From NCBI GenBank assembly GCA_001800185.1, contig MGUX01000049.1:1-16026 (forward strand): DNA of 16,026 bases, written 5' to 3'. The notes beneath the pieces are model-generated. The model was not told the origin of the DNA, searched no databases, and worked only from the letters and a program-made list of their open reading frames with translations. This DNA is from Elusimicrobia bacterium RIFCSPLOWO2_12_FULL_59_9 (GTDB taxonomy: Bacteria; Elusimicrobiota; Elusimicrobia; O2-12-FULL-59-9). Positions 13,805-16,026 of the stretch are shown here, one piece after another (position 1 is the stretch's first letter; every line of letters starts with the position of its first letter). Position numbers and translations under genes: made by a program.

Positions 13805-14029
13805 CCCGAATTCACCAGTTGGGGATTCGCCCGCAGGGCCGGCGCTATAAAACAGCGACGGGGCTGTCCGGCGCCGCAGGCGCAAGCACGCTGGAGGCCA
13901 CGGGCCTCCCGGCTAGTACCCGAAGCTCTGCGTAGGGTGCGACCGTAGTTGCATAATTGTGTGCGGCACTTTCAGGCGAGAAAGGGAAATGCAACTACGG
14001 TTTTCGGGCTAGCCCGAATTCACCAGTTG
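13801..14029. repeat. Segment bounded by 21-bp direct repeats with inverted CTAGCCCGAA ends
   Basis: The 21 bases at 13801-13821, beginning CTAGCCCGAATTCACCAG, recur exactly at 14009-14029. The left end CTAGCCCGAA (13801-13810) also appears inverted at 14003-14012, so the inner segment has 10-bp terminal inverted repeats and is flanked by CTAG on both sides. At the right junction this makes a perfect 16-bp palindrome (14003-14018). The first copy supplies the TAG stop of the PHP gene; the second supplies the last codons and TGA stop of the HEXXH gene on the other strand. The interior is non-coding and has a hairpin near 13895 (GGAGGCC-acg-GGCCTCC). Confidence 0.75.
13942..14001. repeat. Long-loop perfect inverted repeat
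   Basis: ACCGTAGTTGCAT (13942-13954) and its exact complement (13989-14001) are separated by 34 bp. On the plus strand the second arm runs into TTTT, so this could act as a terminator-like structure for the PHP operon, although the loop is long and the stem has modest GC. Confidence 0.7.
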
Positions 14030-14913
14030 AGGTACCCTGCCGCGCCGGAGTAGTCTCCGGACTCGGCGAAATCATGGCTCAATTTTTCATATAAAAACGA
14101 GCGCTTGAATTGATCGGAGTGCACAAATTCATGCGTGAAGACGTTCTCCGTCCTCCTGGAAACATCGCCCACGGCAGCCGGCGAGGCGAGCGTCTTTCGA
14201 GAAACGTACACCGTATGCCAACTCTGCGTCCGGCCCCGCAAGCCGCTGTAGAACCGCGTGACTCCGGCCATCCAAGGTCCGCCGGCGAAAATCAAGCGGT
14301 TGTTGGCATAAAGGAAATCGGCGGATTCCCGGGGACAGAAAGCGTTCCATAAAGGCCCCGCCGCCAAGCCGGCCATGCCGACGGAGGTCCAGAAAACGTC
14401 CCGCGCCAATCCTATGGCGGTTCGAAGCGGCTCCAGCCAAGCCCCGCGATCCCCGCGCTTGATCGCCCTCACCATGCGCATCGGCGTCAAGACGCAGGCC
14501 TGGACGATCTCGGAAGCGAGCGCCAAAGGAGCCATGACGATCCCAAGGAGACTGCCCAAAAGGCTTCTGAAATAGCCGGGCCTCTCAACGATGCCGGCCG
14601 GTCCTATGCCCGAAGGGAGATTTCCGCTGTCCGGCTGCGGAATCCGTTTGGGCCCCCAAGGGTTCGCGAGCCGGAGCTTGGACTTCGCCTTGGCCGGATG
14701 CGGCCCAAAGTCGCCGTAAACGATCAGGCCGCCGGAATTCCCGGCTCGCCCGGCCCCTCCGCCGTCAAAAGGGGCCGAGGCCAAAACCCATTCCTTCTCA
14801 GGCGACGAAGGCGCTGAAGCGGCCCACGCAACCGGAAAATTTTCCCGCGGTACCGGCCCAAGGGCCAGGACCGGAAGCAGAAGGCAAATGACTTTTCTGC
14901 GGATATAGGGCAC
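14020..14913 (-). CDS. Exported protein with HEXXH metallopeptidase-like motif
   Basis: A 297-aa protein with an N-terminal signal (basic RRK, then a hydrophobic stretch at 8-20, possible cleavage near residues 29-34). The middle (about 115-150) has a second hydrophobic stretch that could dip into a membrane. Near the C-terminus THEFVHSDQF (260-269) contains HEFVH, an HEXXH zinc-peptidase-type motif; HTVYVSRK (233-240) precedes it, as in small secreted DUF-type metallo-proteins. A third zinc ligand is not obvious, and the protein ends abruptly (GYLNW) inside an intergenic repeat, so it may be shortened. I chose the GTG at 14911-14913: it is 14 nt after a promoter -10 box, and the upstream TTG lies ahead of that -10. 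Enzyme activity is unproven. Confidence 0.7.
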   Translation of the reverse strand: MPYIRRKVICLLLPVLALGPVPRENFPVAWAASAPSSPEKEWVLASAPFDGGGAGRAGNSGGLIVYGDFGPHPAKAKSKLRLANPWGPKRIPQPDSGNLPSGIGPAGIVERPGYFRSLLGSLLGIVMAPLALASEIVQACVLTPMRMVRAIKRGDRGAWLEPLRTAIGLARDVFWTSVGMAGLAAGPLWNAFCPRESADFLYANNRLIFAGGPWMAGVTRFYSGLRGRTQSWHTVYVSRKTLASPAAVGDVSRRTENVFTHEFVHSDQFKRSFLYEKLSHDFAESGDYSGAAGYLNW

Positions 14914-14927
14914 TTGAATAACCCCCC

Positions 14928-14955
14928 ATAATAGGCTTGCGCCGCCGGCGTTCAA
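14928..14955 (-). promoter_or_regulatory. Promoter of the HEXXH gene
   Basis: TTGAAC (14950-14955) and TATTAT (14928-14933) on the minus strand, 16 bp apart, with the GTG start 14 nt further on. The predicted leader is about 7 nt. This promoter decides the start codon. Confidence 0.6.
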
Positions 14956-14968
14956 CCGCCAGGGCAAT

Positions 14969-14998
14969 TAGGCCCTGCCGGCGGCCTCAAAGGGCCTA
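14969..14998. repeat. Stem-loop between the response regulator and HEXXH genes
   Basis: TAGGCCCT (14969-14976) pairs perfectly with AGGGCCTA (14991-14998) around a GC-rich 14-nt loop. It lies downstream of the response regulator and just upstream of the HEXXH promoter. There is no T-run, so it is a weak terminator candidate at best. Confidence 0.55.
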
Positions 14999-15036
14999 TC
15001 CGCGACTGGGACCAAAGTCCTGGAATTCCGGGTCAG

Positions 15037-15052
15037 TGAAATTTCGGGCTAG
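15037..15052 (-). repeat. Further copy of the CTAGCCCGAA intergenic repeat
   Basis: On the minus strand CTAGCCCGAAATTTCA resembles the repeat at 13801 and 14009 (CTAGCCCGAATTCACC). Its TAG is the stop codon of the response regulator, the same arrangement as at the PHP gene. Confidence 0.6.
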
Positions 15053-15477
15053 AGAAGACGGTTGGTGCCGTAGGGATTGGCGTCGGGCTTGGTTTTTTCG
15101 GCGGCGGAGGACTTTTTCAGAAGCGCGGCCACGCGCGTAGTCAACTCTTGAGAACTGCACGGTTTGGCCAAATAATCATCGGCATTTACTTTTGCCAACT
15201 TGGCCTGATCCAAGGACGTGGCCGTGAGCACGATCACCGGAATCTGAGACAACTTCGGGTCTCGCTTGATTTCAACGCACACCTCCCAGCCGCTCAAGAA
15301 GGGCAGCATGAGGTCCAGGATGATCAAGTCCGGTTTTTTCTCGCGGACGCTCACCAAGGCCTTCTTGCCGTCTTCGGCCAAAACGACGTTGTAGCCGGAT
15401 CTTTCCAAGACGGACTTCAGCAATTCGCGGATGTCCTCTTCATCTTCCGCCACAAGGATGGTCTTTTGCCCGTCCAT
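15049..15477 (-). CDS. Stand-alone response regulator (receiver domain)
   Basis: A 142-aa CheY-like receiver domain with no output domain. Acidic pocket E11/D12, phospho-acceptor D55 in LIILDLMLP, switch T85 in VLTAT and K105 in LAKPCS are all present, so phosphorylation by a histidine kinase is expected. The tail (120-142) is polar and unstructured. The partner kinase is not in the window. Single-domain regulators relay phosphate or act through protein contact; the target is unknown. The ATG at 15475-15477 lies only 6 nt after the -10 box, so the mRNA is probably leaderless. The TAG stop lies in an intergenic repeat. Confidence 0.93.
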   Translation of the reverse strand: MDGQKTILVAEDEEDIRELLKSVLERSGYNVVLAEDGKKALVSVREKKPDLIILDLMLPFLSGWEVCVEIKRDPKLSQIPVIVLTATSLDQAKLAKVNADDYLAKPCSSQELTTRVAALLKKSSAAEKTKPDANPYGTNRLL

Positions 15478-15483
15478 ATAAAA

Positions 15484-15512
15484 AGTATATCCCTTCGCTC
15501 TTGCATTATCAA
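15484..15512 (-). promoter_or_regulatory. Promoter of the response regulator gene (leaderless)
   Basis: TTGATA (15507-15512) and TATACT (15484-15489) on the minus strand are separated by 17 bp. Only 6 nt separate the -10 box from the ATG, so transcription should start at or next to the start codon. Confidence 0.8.
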
Positions 15513-15789
15513 GCGCCTGTCGGGCCCTGCGCGCCGCTGGCCAGTGGCAGCGCCTGCTCGGGTCTCAAGACCGCTCCGGCTCCGCTGCGCTCCGAAGGAA
15601 CCGGCGCGGCCCTCCTCATGGGAGAACCAATCCAGTGGCTCGGTTCCGGGCACCCCCTCCACCGGCCATCCCAGTGGGGCACCACTCCCGTGGTTCCCCC
15701 TATCGCTGACGGCGCCATGCCAAGGCAGGCGCCTGTCACCCTCTCCTTTAAGGAGCTACTTTATAATCGGGCCGGGCACGGAGCATAAC
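15513..15789. other. GC-rich gene-free stretch between the response regulator and asnS
   Basis: I see no gene or tRNA. GCGCCTGTC occurs near both ends (about 15513 and 15730) and CCAGTGG occurs three times (near 15540, 15633 and 15671), each in a GC-rich context. The stretch could be a decayed repeat element. Nothing more can be supported. Confidence 0.4.
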
Positions 15790-15818
15790 TTGACAAGGCG
15801 GAGGGCTTCCGGTAAACT
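15790..15818 (+). promoter_or_regulatory. Promoter of asnS (leaderless)
   Basis: A consensus TTGACA (15790-15795), a 17-bp spacer and TAAACT (15813-15818), with the ATG 8 nt further on. The expected transcription start coincides with the start codon, and there is no Shine-Dalgarno sequence in the gap. Confidence 0.75.
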
Positions 15819-15826
15819 TTCTTTCG

Positions 15827-16026
15827 ATGCTCGCCATCTCGGTTTCCCAAGCTCTGTCGGAAAAGATCGCCAACGGAGAGACGGTCGTTCTCAAGGGATG
15901 GGTGCGTTCCCGCCGGGATTCCAAGGCCGGGTTTTCCTTCATCCATTTAAACGACGGTTCCTGCTTCGACTCGATTCAAATCGTCGCTCCCCAAAACCTG
16001 GCGAACTACGCCGGCGAGGTGCTGCG
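15827..16026 (+). CDS. asnS: Asparaginyl-tRNA synthetase, N-terminal part
   Basis: The first 66 codons of a class II aminoacyl-tRNA synthetase, cut by the window edge. After a short lead, VVLKGWVRSRRDSKAGFSF (about 21-39), IHLNDGSC and IQIVAP are the OB-fold anticodon-binding domain of AsnRS. The R-x-SK-x-x-FSF pattern distinguishes AsnRS from AspRS, which has a different GWV..RRD.GG sequence. The enzyme charges tRNA-Asn in the cytoplasm. The catalytic domain is outside the window. The start is fixed by the promoter 8 nt upstream. Confidence 0.9.
   Translation, partial: MLAISVSQALSEKIANGETVVLKGWVRSRRDSKAGFSFIHLNDGSCFDSIQIVAPQNLANYAGEVL

Noticed and set aside
1..16026. CRISPR array or phage structural genes
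   Set aside because: No regularly spaced repeats with unique spacers and no capsid, tail, portal or integrase-like protein seen.

Overview
This is a window from a bacterial chromosome, most likely an uncultivated or environmental Gram-negative-type lineage. It has moderately high GC, exported proteins with Sec-type signals, sigma70-like promoters and an asparaginyl-tRNA synthetase gene running off the right edge. No rRNA, tRNA or clear phylum marker is present. A group such as Elusimicrobiota is only a guess. About two thirds of the window is accessory DNA; the right third looks like resident chromosome.

Left third (1-3881): an IS21-like element, all genes on the minus strand. The order in transcription is a small Cys/Arg-rich protein, a ParB/Srx-domain HTH protein, the IstA DDE transposase and the IstB ATPase. 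The two upstream genes are not part of a minimal istA-istB element. Both ends carry 24-bp tandem repeats. The right end has landed inside a yidD-like gene and supplies its stop codon. A PIN-domain remnant, an AAA ATPase with an operator-like promoter and a MazF-type toxin-antitoxin pair (4299-6501) follow, all on the minus strand.

Middle (6600-10160): a cold-shock gene with a strong terminator, an extended -10 promoter and a long leader; a small Cys-motif protein of unknown function; a ~255-bp non-coding, highly structured element with terminal repeats (MITE-like). Next comes a three-gene minus-strand operon: Vsr endonuclease, C5-cytosine methyltransferase and GIY-YIG nuclease. The operon is followed, directly after its last stop codon, by a 73-bp sequence that folds like an integron attC. 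The start of a second attC-like site lies beyond it, cut off by the MITE-like element. The best reading is that the restriction-modification operon is, or was, an integron-type cassette.

Right part (10185-16026): an ABC-F ATPase diverges from a ferritin-like protein and an exported PHP-domain protein. Then come an exported HEXXH protein, a single-domain response regulator and the start of asnS. Promoters here are easy to read (-35, 16-17 nt, -10), and start codons sit only 6-21 nt behind the -10 box without a Shine-Dalgarno sequence. Several transcripts are probably leaderless or nearly so, whereas most of the accessory genes to the left have good Shine-Dalgarno sequences. An intergenic repeat family (core CTAGCCCGAA) sits on gene ends and supplies stop codons.

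The most novel points are the ParB-carrying IS21 element with tandem ends, the attC-tailed Vsr/methylase/GIY-YIG cassette with its MITE-like neighbour, the stop-codon-supplying repeat family, and the contrast in translation-initiation signals.
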